A stretch of DNA of 64,000 bases, from positions 111,881 to 175,880 of the forward strand of contig NZ_VIRM01000011.1 in NCBI RefSeq assembly GCF_006874475.1, given 5' to 3'. The translations under genes were made by a program, and so were the position numbers. This DNA is from Microbispora hainanensis. GTDB lineage: Bacteria; Actinomycetota; Actinomycetes; Streptosporangiales; Streptosporangiaceae. Below, piece after piece: positions 44,968 to 52,766 of the stretch (its first letter is position 1; each line of letters opens with the position of its first letter). The notes below the pieces were generated by a model. The model saw only the letters and a list, made by a program, of their open reading frames with translations. It made no database searches and had not been told where the DNA came from.

Positions 44968-46163
44968 TCGACCTGCTGGTCGCCGGCGGCGGGCCCGCCG
45001 GGCTGGCCACGGCCATCCACGCGGCGCTGGCCGGAATGGAGGCGGTCGTCGTCGAGCCGCGGACCGGCCCCGTCGACAAGGCGTGCGGGGAGGGCCTGAT
45101 GCCCACCGGCGCCGCCGCACTTGCGGACCTCGGGGTGGACGTGCCGGACGGCAGGCCGTTCCGTGGCATCCGCTACGTGGACGGGCCGCACCGGGTGCAG
45201 GCGGAGTTCCGGAACGGCCCCGGCCTGGGCGTGCGCCGCACCGCCCTGCACACCGCGCTCGCCCTCCGTGCCCGGGACCTCGGCGTCCGCGTCGTGCCGG
45301 GCCGGGTGGACGTGGTGCACGCCACCGGTGAGGGCGTACGCGCCCACGTGACAGGCGGCCCGGACCTGTGCGGCCTGGAACTGTGCGACCTGGAACTGTG
45401 CGACCTGGAACTGTGCGGCCTGGAGCTGTGCGGCCTGCGTGGCCGGGAACCGTGCGGCCGAGAGTTGCGCGGCCGAGAGGTGCGCGCCCCGCTCGGCCAG
45501 GAGTTCCGTGCCGGAGAACCGTCCGGCCGGGAAGTGGACGCGCGGTGGCTGGTCGCGGCCGACGGGCTGCACTCGCCGATCAGGTCGCGGCTCGGGCTCG
45601 GCCTGCCTGCCCGCGGCCCCCGCAGATACGGACTGCGCCGCCACTATCGGGTCGCGCCGTGGACGGACTTCGTGGAGGTGCACTGGGCGCCCGGCGGCGA
45701 GGCGTACGTCACTCCAGTGGGCGACGACCTGATCGGCGTGGCCGTGCTGAGCAGCGAGCGGCGGACCTATGACGAGCACCTCGCGCGGTTCCCCGACCTG
45801 CTCGCCCGGCTGGACGGCCCTCCCGTCACCCCCGTACGCGGAGCCGGGCCGCTGCGCCAGCGGGCGCGGCGGCGGGTGGCCGGGCGGGTGCTGCTCGTCG
45901 GCGACGCCGCGGGCTACGTCGACGCGCTCACCGGCGAGGGGATCTCGCTCGCGCTGCTGTCGGCCCACGCGCTGGTCTCCTGCCTGCGGGCGGGCCGCCC
46001 CGAGGAGTACGAGGCCGCCTGGCGGCGCCTGTCGTGGCGTTCCCGTCTGCTGACGGCCGCCCTGGTGGGGACCAGGCGGCATCCTCCCGCGGCCCGGATG
46101 ATCGTGCCCGCCGCACGGCGCCTGCCCGCGGTGTTCGGGGCGGCGGTGCGGTCGCTCGCCTGA
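44964..46163 (+). CDS. Geranylgeranyl-reductase-like FAD-dependent oxidoreductase
   Basis: 399 residues. FAD-binding motif LLVAGGGPAGLATAIHAAL, then DKACGEGLMPTG, typical of the geranylgeranyl reductase family, and a second FAD motif RVLLVGDAAGYVDALTGEG. It may hydroxylate or reduce the polyketide-prenyl product. GTG at 44964 overlaps the methyltransferase stop. In the middle (about residues 134-160) a Leu-Cys-Asp-Leu-Glu repeat from 15-bp units introduces six Cys residues in a loop. It is the last gene of the set. Confidence 0.88.
   Translation: MIDLLVAGGGPAGLATAIHAALAGMEAVVVEPRTGPVDKACGEGLMPTGAAALADLGVDVPDGRPFRGIRYVDGPHRVQAEFRNGPGLGVRRTALHTALALRARDLGVRVVPGRVDVVHATGEGVRAHVTGGPDLCGLELCDLELCDLELCGLELCGLRGREPCGRELRGREVRAPLGQEFRAGEPSGREVDARWLVAADGLHSPIRSRLGLGLPARGPRRYGLRRHYRVAPWTDFVEVHWAPGGEAYVTPVGDDLIGVAVLSSERRTYDEHLARFPDLLARLDGPPVTPVRGAGPLRQRARRRVAGRVLLVGDAAGYVDALTGEGISLALLSAHALVSCLRAGRPEEYEAAWRRLSWRSRLLTAALVGTRRHPPAARMIVPAARRLPAVFGAAVRSLA
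45366..45440. repeat. 15-bp tandem repeat in the flavoprotein gene
   Basis: Five units of ctgtgcgacctggaa type, in frame, coding Leu-Cys-Asp/Gly-Leu-Glu repeats. Confidence 0.92.
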
Positions 46164-46391
46164 GCGCCGTCGCGGCACTCGCGGGCGTTCTCCTGCCGAC
46201 GGTCGCTCGTGCGATCGCCGCTGCGCCTGCAAGCCCCCGAGCTTGCCCTCCCCGCGCCTCGCACGATCCCCGCATCCGCCACCCCCGCACCTCCGCCGCC
46301 CCGCCGCCCCGCAGCCCGCAGCCCCCGTGTTTCCACGCTCACGCGTCTTCCATGCGAAACGGGCATGGCCGCCTGAATTGTTACAACCGGA

Positions 46392-46406
46392 TTCACAATT
46401 CGTGAA
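46392..46406. promoter_or_regulatory. Inverted repeat TTCAC-N5-GTGAA
   Basis: Perfect 5-bp arms around aattc, about 165 bases before the kinase start. Confidence 0.35.
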
Positions 46407-46457
46407 CGCCCGTTTTTAGGACACCACCGGATAGCCCTTACGCGGTGGTAATAGAAC

Positions 46458-46480
46458 CTACTTCGACATTGACGAAGTAG
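46458..46480. promoter_or_regulatory. Inverted repeat CTACTTCG-N7-CGAAGTAG
   Basis: Perfect 8-bp arms in the AT-rich part, about 90 bases before the kinase start. Looks like a binding site for a dimeric regulator. Confidence 0.5.
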
Positions 46481-46569
46481 CCATATTTCGCGACCGGTAT
46501 GCAAAGATCTGGTGTGTGTACCGAATGGCCAGGCCGATGTTACGGCAAGGATGACTGGAGGGTCGTCAC

Positions 46570-47292
46570 TTGCCCCACGTGCACAACATCGTCCTGCTCA
46601 CCCTGCTGGCTCTGCTCGGTACGCTCCCGATCGCCGCGCTGGTGGTCCTCGCGATGCGCCTGCGCCGGCTGCGCGCCACGCAGGCCGAGGCCGCACGGCA
46701 GGCGGCGGCCGAAGCGCGCGAGCAGTTCGGCCGCGACGTGCACGACCTCGTGAGCAGCCGCCTGTGGCTGGCCACCCTGCGCAGCGAGCTCGCCTATCGC
46801 CTCGCGGACGACGACAGCCCCCTGCGACCGGCCCTTGCCGACGTGGTGCAGTCGATCCGCCAGGCGTCCGCCGACATCCGCAACGTGACCCGATCCTTCC
46901 GCGACGTCTCGCTCGCCTCGGAACTGGCCAACGCGCGGGCCGTGCTCCGGGCGTACGGCACCGACTGCAAGGTCGAGGCCACCGAGGCGGAGCTGGGCGA
47001 AGAGGTCGGCGCGGTGCTGGCGATCATGGTGCGGGAGGCGGTGACCAACGTTCTGCGCCACAGCAGGGCGACCCTGTGCACGATCGAGATCGTCGTGCGG
47101 GGCGGCATGGCGACGCTCACCGTCGCCAACAACGGCGTCGACCCCTCCATCCCGCCCGGTGAGGGGACCGGGCTGGACAACCTCCGCACCAGGGCGGCGG
47201 AGCTCGACGGCGTCGTGGGAACGGTCCTCGACCCGGACGGCTGGTTCCGCCTCATCGCCGAAATCCCCCGCAAGGGCGGGGACCGCCGCTGA
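46570..47292 (+). CDS. NarL-type sensor histidine kinase without an external sensor domain
   Basis: 240 residues. One membrane helix (about 6-29) is followed by a short helical stretch, the HisKA_3 phospho-acceptor His58 in GRDVHDLV, and an HATPase domain with N-box REAVTNVLRHS (Asn160) and the GTGLDNLRTRA lid. With almost nothing outside the membrane, it may sense membrane state or a membrane partner. TTG at 46570 has GGAGGG about seven bases upstream. The only NarL-type regulator in the window is at the far end of the lanthipeptide locus and is the likely partner. Confidence 0.85.
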   Translation: MPHVHNIVLLTLLALLGTLPIAALVVLAMRLRRLRATQAEAARQAAAEAREQFGRDVHDLVSSRLWLATLRSELAYRLADDDSPLRPALADVVQSIRQASADIRNVTRSFRDVSLASELANARAVLRAYGTDCKVEATEAELGEEVGAVLAIMVREAVTNVLRHSRATLCTIEIVVRGGMATLTVANNGVDPSIPPGEGTGLDNLRTRAAELDGVVGTVLDPDGWFRLIAEIPRKGGDRR

Positions 47293-47823
47293 CGCAGGCC
47301 GCGCTCCCCGGCCGGACGACCCGGATCGCAAAGCGCGACGCGTGGGGCCTCCACATGACGACGCACGGATCTCCGCACAACCATGCACCGGGCTTCACAC
47401 GCGAGGCAGCGCCTCCACATAGCGGCGCGCGGACCTCTGCACAGCGAGGCGCAGTCTTCACATAGCGAGGCAGGGGCCTCCAAGTAGGTCCCCGCAACAG
47501 CCGGGGCACGGGCCTGCCTCACCCGCGCCCGCAGGCCGCACGCATGCGCGTCGCACACCCCCGGCCCAGCCCCTCCTGCCCCTTCACCAGCCCGTCACGG
47601 GCCCCGGCCGGGCCCGGAACGGCGGCGTCACGCGCTTGACCAGCCCCTTGACCGAATAGTCCATCAGGCCCCTCGGTGACCGCAATGAAAAGCATCACCG
47701 CCGACCCATGACGGCGTCACGGTTGTTATGTGCAGATTTCACACGGCGCAGTTGACGGGCGTAACTTGGCCCTTCTCTTTATTTCCGGAATTCTTTGACG
47801 TGACCGGCCTGAGGGGACATCTG
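47293..47823. other. Long intergenic region before lanKC
   Basis: 531 bases. From 47345 to 47480 there are degenerate repeats of roughly 20-24 bases containing CCACATAGCG or CACAGCG. The last 130 bases are AT-richer and include two TTGACG elements (47752 and 47795) but no well-spaced -10, so the promoter is not fixed. No gene was recognised. Confidence 0.5.
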
Positions 47824-50439
47824 GTGATTAGTAAGTACGAGATTTACTGCCTCGCAGATCCCTTGTTCTACGACACCCTCGACACCAAGCGCGAGGAGCA
47901 TCCCGACTTCGCCATCGCCGCGCGGCCCACCCCCGAAGGGTGGGCGCACGCCGAGAGCGAGACCTGGCTGCACTACGCGCCGGCCGGTGCGACCCTGCCC
48001 ACGCAGGGCTGGAAGATCCACATCTCCTCCTCCGTACGGGAGGCGGAGCGGGTGATCGCGGCGGCCTGGGACTACTGCGTCCCCCGCGGGCTGGCCTTCA
48101 AGTTCCTGCGCGGCCGGCGCGTGATGACGATGCAGAACTCCAAGTACGCCTTCCGCGGGTCGAGCGGCAAGCTCGTCACCATCTATCCGGTGGACGAGGC
48201 CCAGCTTGAGCTGACGCTCAAGGAGCTCGCCGAGATCCTCGACGGCGTCGAGGGCCCGTACATCCTCAGCGACCTGCGTTATGGCGAAGGACCCCTGTTC
48301 GTCCGCTACGGCGGGTTCGCCGAGCGCCACTGCCTCGACGAGAACGGCGAGCGGGTGCTGGCGATCGAGAACGCCGACGGCGACCTCGTCCCCGACGTGC
48401 GCGGTCCCGCGTTCGCCCTGCCCTCCTGGGTGACCCTGCCCGCGTTCCTCGAACCCCACCTGGCCGCGCGCAACGCGGTGACGCTCGAAGGCGTGCCGTA
48501 CGCGGTGGACGGCGTGCTGCACTTCTCCAACGGCGGCGGCGTCTATCTGGGGCACGACAGGCGCACCGGCGAGAAGGTGGTGCTCAAGGAGGCCCGCCCG
48601 CACGCCGGGCTCGACGTCGAGGGACGCGACGCCGTCACCCGCCTGCGGCACGAGGCGGCGATCATGGAGCGCCTGGCCGGCCTCGACGTCGTCCCGGCGC
48701 TGCGCGGCTACTTCACCGTCGGCGAGCACCACTTCCTGGTGCAGGAGTACGTCGACGGCACCTCGCTCAGCCAGCTCATCGCCCAGAGGCACCCCCTCAC
48801 GCGGGCCGACCGCACCCCCGAGCTGGACGCCGGCTACGCCGAATGGGCCATCGGGATGCTCGCCAAGGTGCGGGCAGCCGTCTCGGCGCTGCACGAGCGC
48901 GGCGTGGTGTTCGGCGACCTGCACCCCTTCAACATCCTCGTGGACGGCGACCGCGTGGTCCTGATCGACTTCGAGGTCTCCTCCCCCGTCGAGGAGCGCA
49001 GGCGGCCCACGCTCGCCAATCCCGGCTTCGTGCCGCCGCGCGAGCTGGCCGGCGTCGAGGCCGACGAGTACGCGCTGGCCTGCCTGCACCTGGGCGTGTT
49101 CGCCCCGATGACCACCATGCTGCTGCAGCTCCACCGGCCCAAGGCCGCCCAGCTCGGCCGGCTGATCGTCGAGACGTTCCCGGTGCCGCCCGCGCTGATC
49201 GAGGGAGCCGTACGGACGATCCTCGGGCAGGACCCGCCCGCGCCTGAGCCGAGCCGGCTCCCCCGGCGGGGCCGGCTCGCTCAGGGCTGGCCCGCCCTGC
49301 GGGAGGCGCTGGCGAAGGCGATCCTCGCCTCGGCGACGCCGGAACGCGACGACCGGCTGTTCCCCGGCGACATCGTCCAGTTCGAGCCCGGCGGCGGGGT
49401 GAGCCTCGCCAACGGCGCGGCGGGCGTCCTGTACGCGCTCGCGGCGACCGGGGCGGGACGCTTCCCCGAGCACGAGGAGTGGCTGCTCGGACAAGCCGCC
49501 AAACCCGGCATCGGGCCCGGCTTCTACAACGGGCTGCACGGGGTGGCGTACGCGCTGGAGACGCTCGGCCGCCGCGAGGACGCGCTCGACGTGGCGGAAC
49601 GGTGCGGACGGCAGCCGGAGGAACGGCTGGACCTGAGCCTCTATCGCGGCCTGTCCGGCATCGCCCTCGCCCTGATGCACCTGCACGACGCGACCGGCGA
49701 GCCGGAGTTACGCGACCGGGCCGCGCGCATCGTCGGGATGGTGGCCGACCGGCTCGGCGGCCCGGACGACGTGCCCGAGATCAGCGGCGGCAAGCACCCG
49801 CACGCGGGGCTGATGTACGGCTCGTCGGGACCCGCCCTGATGTTCCTGCACGCCTACGAGCGCACCGGCGACCCCGGCCTGCTCGACCTCGCGGCCACCG
49901 CGCTGCGGCAGGACCTGCGCCGGTGCGTCGGCCGCGAGGACGGCCAGCTCCAGGTGCAGCAGGGCTGGCGGACCAACCCCTACCTCGACGAGGGGTCGGC
50001 CGGCATCGGCCTGGTGCTGGACCGCTACCTCACCCACCGGCACGACGAGACCTTCGCCGAGTCGCTGGCCGCCATCCGGCCGGTCACGACACTGCACTAC
50101 TACGTCCAGCCGGGGCTGTTCGCGGGCCGGGCCGGCATGATCGCCTGCCTGTCGTCCGGCTCGCGCCCCGACTCCGAGGCCGCCGCGGCGCAGATCGCCC
50201 GGCTGGCCTGGCACGAGCTTCCCTATCAGGGCGGGCTGGCCTTCCCCGGAGCCCAGTTGCTCCGGCTGTCCATGGATCTCGCCACCGGGAGCGCCGGCGT
50301 GCTGCTCGCGCTCGGCACCGCGCTGCACGACGAGCCGGTCCGTCTCCCGTTCCTCGAACCCCCCGGACGGTCCCAGGCGCAGGGGCCCCTGCGCACCGCC
50401 GCCGGGTCGAACGTCCCGACCAGCCCCGGAAGGAGGTGA
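47824..50439 (+). CDS. lanKC: Class III lanthionine synthetase LanKC (RamC/AmfT-like)
   Basis: 871 residues in three parts. The N-terminal lyase-type domain (about 1-225) starts KYEIYCLADPLFYD, as in RamC. A Ser/Thr-kinase-like domain (about 230-500) has VVLKEARPH (ATP lysine), GVVFGDLHPFNIL (catalytic loop) and LIDFEVS (metal loop). The LanC-like part (about 515-860) has GLSGIALAL and MYGSSGPALM but lacks the Cys-Cys/His zinc ligands, which places it in class III rather than IV. It phosphorylates and dehydrates Ser in the precursor, then forms the rings. GTG at 47824 has GAGGGG seven bases upstream. Confidence 0.93.
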   Translation: MISKYEIYCLADPLFYDTLDTKREEHPDFAIAARPTPEGWAHAESETWLHYAPAGATLPTQGWKIHISSSVREAERVIAAAWDYCVPRGLAFKFLRGRRVMTMQNSKYAFRGSSGKLVTIYPVDEAQLELTLKELAEILDGVEGPYILSDLRYGEGPLFVRYGGFAERHCLDENGERVLAIENADGDLVPDVRGPAFALPSWVTLPAFLEPHLAARNAVTLEGVPYAVDGVLHFSNGGGVYLGHDRRTGEKVVLKEARPHAGLDVEGRDAVTRLRHEAAIMERLAGLDVVPALRGYFTVGEHHFLVQEYVDGTSLSQLIAQRHPLTRADRTPELDAGYAEWAIGMLAKVRAAVSALHERGVVFGDLHPFNILVDGDRVVLIDFEVSSPVEERRRPTLANPGFVPPRELAGVEADEYALACLHLGVFAPMTTMLLQLHRPKAAQLGRLIVETFPVPPALIEGAVRTILGQDPPAPEPSRLPRRGRLAQGWPALREALAKAILASATPERDDRLFPGDIVQFEPGGGVSLANGAAGVLYALAATGAGRFPEHEEWLLGQAAKPGIGPGFYNGLHGVAYALETLGRREDALDVAERCGRQPEERLDLSLYRGLSGIALALMHLHDATGEPELRDRAARIVGMVADRLGGPDDVPEISGGKHPHAGLMYGSSGPALMFLHAYERTGDPGLLDLAATALRQDLRRCVGREDGQLQVQQGWRTNPYLDEGSAGIGLVLDRYLTHRHDETFAESLAAIRPVTTLHYYVQPGLFAGRAGMIACLSSGSRPDSEAAAAQIARLAWHELPYQGGLAFPGAQLLRLSMDLATGSAGVLLALGTALHDEPVRLPFLEPPGRSQAQGPLRTAAGSNVPTSPGRR

Positions 50440-50446
50440 ACGCACA

Positions 50447-50578
50447 ATGGCGCTCCTCGACCTGCAGACCCTCGAGGCCCCCGGTGGCCACAGCGGTGGC
50501 GGTGGCGGCGGCAGCAACCTGAGCCTGCTCGGGTGCACCCCGCACGAGAACAGCAGCCTCAGCATCATCTGCGGCTGA
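50447..50578 (+). CDS. lanA: SapB/AmfS-type class III lanthipeptide precursor 1
   Basis: 43 residues. The leader begins MALLDLQTLE, the LDLQ-x-x-E box recognised by class III synthetases. A six-Gly linker leads to the core SNLSLLGC...NSSLSIICG. The core has two Ser-x2-Ser-x(2-3)-Cys patterns, which are the precursors of labionin or lanthionine rings, and resembles SapB and AmfS. The ATG lies 8 bases after the strong ribosome site AGGAGGTGA, suggesting high translation, and 8 bases after the lanKC stop. Confidence 0.93.
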   Translation: MALLDLQTLEAPGGHSGGGGGGSNLSLLGCTPHENSSLSIICG

Positions 50579-50647
50579 GACCCTCCGGTGAACACGAACG
50601 TCAGCCCCATCCCCGGCTGATGGAACCCATACAAGGAGATGATCCAG

Positions 50648-50779
50648 ATGGCGCTTCTCGACCTGCAGAACCTCGAGATCCCCGGCGGCCACGGCGGTGG
50701 CGGCGGCGGCGGCAGCAACCTGAGCCTCCTGGCCTGCACCCCGCACGAGAACAGCAGCCTCAGCCTGATCTGCGGCTGA
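50648..50779 (+). CDS. lanA: SapB/AmfS-type class III lanthipeptide precursor 2
   Basis: 43 residues, nearly identical to precursor 1 (MALLDLQNLE leader, seven-Gly linker, core SNLSLLAC...NSSLSLICG). The core differs only at Gly-to-Ala before the first Cys and Ile-to-Leu before the second. AAGGAG is present upstream of the ATG. Seventy bases separate the two genes. The copies probably arose by duplication and were kept similar, giving two variants of one product. Confidence 0.92.
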   Translation: MALLDLQNLEIPGGHGGGGGGGSNLSLLACTPHENSSLSLICG

Positions 50780-50903
50780 CAGCACGCTGAGGGAGTCCTG
50801 GGCGGTCGTCGCGGCCGCCCAGGCTTCCGCGTTTCCGGCCCCGGCCGGTCGGCCACGGGAGCCCTCCCGTCCTGTCCGGCCTTTCACCCCTATGGAGGAC
50901 CCG

Positions 50904-52766
50904 GTGAGCTCTCGTCCGGCCGACCTGCTGATCGCGCGGGCCGTACGGCGCGGCGGCCCGTGGCTCGCGGTGCTCGCGGCGACGGCGCTTCTGGGCGCGG
51001 CGGCCGACCTGCTGCTCCCGGCGGCGCTCGGCCGCGCCGTCGACGCCGTCGTGCGGATCCCGGCGCAGACCGGAGCGGAGGCCGGGGCGGGGCCCGGAGC
51101 GGGGGCCGGAGCGGGGGCCGGAGCGGGGGCCGGAGCGGCGGGGGGCGAGGCCGCGGCCGGAATCATCGGCCCGGTCGCGACCGCCGCGCTGCTGGTCGCG
51201 CTGGTCGTCGCGTGCGACACGCTGGGCGTGCTCGCGGCCGGGGTGAGCGGGGCGCGGGCCGCCCGCTGGCTGCGCTCCCGGGTGGTGGCCCACACCCTGT
51301 CCGTCGGCGCCGGCATGACCCGTCACTTCACGCCGGGTGAGATCGTCACCCGCGCCGGGGTGAACGTGGAGGAGGCCGGGCGGACCCCCGAGGCGGTGGT
51401 CACCGCCGCCACGCTGGTCGTCCCCGCGGCCGGCAGCGTCGTCGCCCTCGCGCTGATCGACCCGTGGCTCGCCGTCACGCTGGTGGCCGGTCTGCTCCTC
51501 ATCGTGGCCGTGCTGCGCGCGTTCATGCGCAGGACCACGGCGGCCTCCGGCGGCTACCAGCAGGCCCAGGGGGAGATCGCGGGCATGCTGGTGGGGGCGC
51601 TCGCCGGGGCCCGCACCATCACCGCGGCCGGAACCGAGGACCGGGAGGCGGCGCGCGTGCTCGCCCCGCTCCCCCGCCTGCGCGCCCACGGCCTGGCGCT
51701 GTGGCGCCTGCAGGCGCGGGCCGGGGTCCAGGCCGCCGTCGTCGTCCCGCTTCTGGAGATCGCCGTGCTCGCCGTCGGCGGGCTGCGCCTGTCGGCCGGC
51801 GGCCTCACCGTCGGGGAACTGCTCGCCGCCGCGCGCTACGTGGTGCTCGGGGCGGGCCTGGGGTCGGCGCTCGGCTACGCGGCGCGCATCGCCCGCGCCC
51901 GGTCGGCCGCCCAGCGCCTGGAGCAGCTGTTCGCCGTGCCGCCCCCGGCGTACGGAGACCGGCCGCTGCCGCCGGGTCCGGGCACCCTGGAACTGCGTGA
52001 CGTGACCGTGCGGGCCGACGGTGTGCGGCTGCTGAGCGATGTCAGCCTGGTCGTGCCGGGCGGCACGTGCACGGCGGTGGTGGGCCGCTCGGGCTCGGGC
52101 AAGTCGTCGCTGGCCGCCGTCGCCGGCCGGCTCGTCGATCCCGGACGCGGCATGGTCCTGCTCGACGGCGTGCCCCTGGGGGAGATCGGCCGTGAGCCGC
52201 TGCGCCGGGCCGTCGGATACGCGTTCGAGCGGCCCGTGCTGTTCGGCGAGACGCTGGCCGAAGCCGTCGCCTTCGGTCTCTCCTCAGGGGACGGCGCGGC
52301 GGACGGCGCGGCGGACGGCGCGGCGGACGGCGCCAGGGGGCGCGGCGGGGACATGACGGGCGGCGCGAACGCGACGCGGGCGGCCGCGGTCGCCGCCTGT
52401 GCCGACGTTTTCATCCGGCGGCTGCCACTCGGGTACGCCACCCCGGTCGGCGATGCGCCGATGTCCGGGGGCGAGGTCCAGCGGATCGGCCTGGCCCGCG
52501 CGTTCGCCCAGGCCGGCCGGCTGCTGATCCTGGACGACGCCATGTCGAGCCTCGACACGGTGACCGAGCGGCAGGTCGGGCGGGCGCTCACCGGGAGCCT
52601 GTCCGGCCGCACCCGGCTGGTGGTGGCCCATCGCGTGACGACGGCGGCGCAGGCCGACCAGGTCGTGTGGCTGGAGAACGGACGGGTCCGCGCGACCGGC
52701 ACGCACGAGCGGCTGTGGCACGACCCCGGCTACCGCGCGGTCTTCCGCGCCGAGGATGCCTCGTGA
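50904..52766 (+). CDS. ABC transporter, membrane plus ATPase (RamA/AmfB-like exporter half)
   Basis: 620 residues. The membrane domain occupies about 1-320 and the ATPase the rest: Walker A GRSGSGKSS, signature MSGGEVQR, Walker B LLILDDAMSSLD, and the switch His in VVAHRVT. GTG at 50904 has GGAGG five bases upstream; ATG at 50892 overlaps that site. It overlaps the next transporter gene (GTGA), so they probably work as a heterodimer exporting the lanthipeptide. Two in-frame 12-bp repeats add Gly-Ala (about residues 55-79) and Asp-Gly-Ala-Ala (about 463-477) runs in loops. Confidence 0.9.
   Translation: MSSRPADLLIARAVRRGGPWLAVLAATALLGAAADLLLPAALGRAVDAVVRIPAQTGAEAGAGPGAGAGAGAGAGAGAAGGEAAAGIIGPVATAALLVALVVACDTLGVLAAGVSGARAARWLRSRVVAHTLSVGAGMTRHFTPGEIVTRAGVNVEEAGRTPEAVVTAATLVVPAAGSVVALALIDPWLAVTLVAGLLLIVAVLRAFMRRTTAASGGYQQAQGEIAGMLVGALAGARTITAAGTEDREAARVLAPLPRLRAHGLALWRLQARAGVQAAVVVPLLEIAVLAVGGLRLSAGGLTVGELLAAARYVVLGAGLGSALGYAARIARARSAAQRLEQLFAVPPPAYGDRPLPPGPGTLELRDVTVRADGVRLLSDVSLVVPGGTCTAVVGRSGSGKSSLAAVAGRLVDPGRGMVLLDGVPLGEIGREPLRRAVGYAFERPVLFGETLAEAVAFGLSSGDGAADGAADGAADGARGRGGDMTGGANATRAAAVAACADVFIRRLPLGYATPVGDAPMSGGEVQRIGLARAFAQAGRLLILDDAMSSLDTVTERQVGRALTGSLSGRTRLVVAHRVTTAAQADQVVWLENGRVRATGTHERLWHDPGYRAVFRAEDAS
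51070..51139. repeat. 12-bp tandem repeat in the first ABC gene
   Basis: Five or more units of ggagcgggggcc, in frame, coding Gly-Ala repeats in an extramembrane loop. Confidence 0.88.
52290..52333. repeat. 12-bp tandem repeat in the first ABC gene (ATPase part)
   Basis: Units of gacggcgcggcg, in frame, coding Asp-Gly-Ala-Ala repeats between Walker A and the signature. Confidence 0.88.

Larger units (their letters stand above)
46164..46569. other. Intergenic region before the histidine kinase
   Basis: 406 bases. The left part (46164-46360) is C-rich and featureless. The right part is AT-rich and holds two inverted repeats (46392-46406 and 46458-46480), so it probably contains the promoter and operators for the kinase gene. 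No gene was recognised. Confidence 0.6.

Noticed and set aside
47740..47823. Exact lanKC promoter
   Set aside because: TTGACG elements occur at 47752 and 47795, but no TANNNT-type box lies 16-18 bases after either, so no promoter is called.
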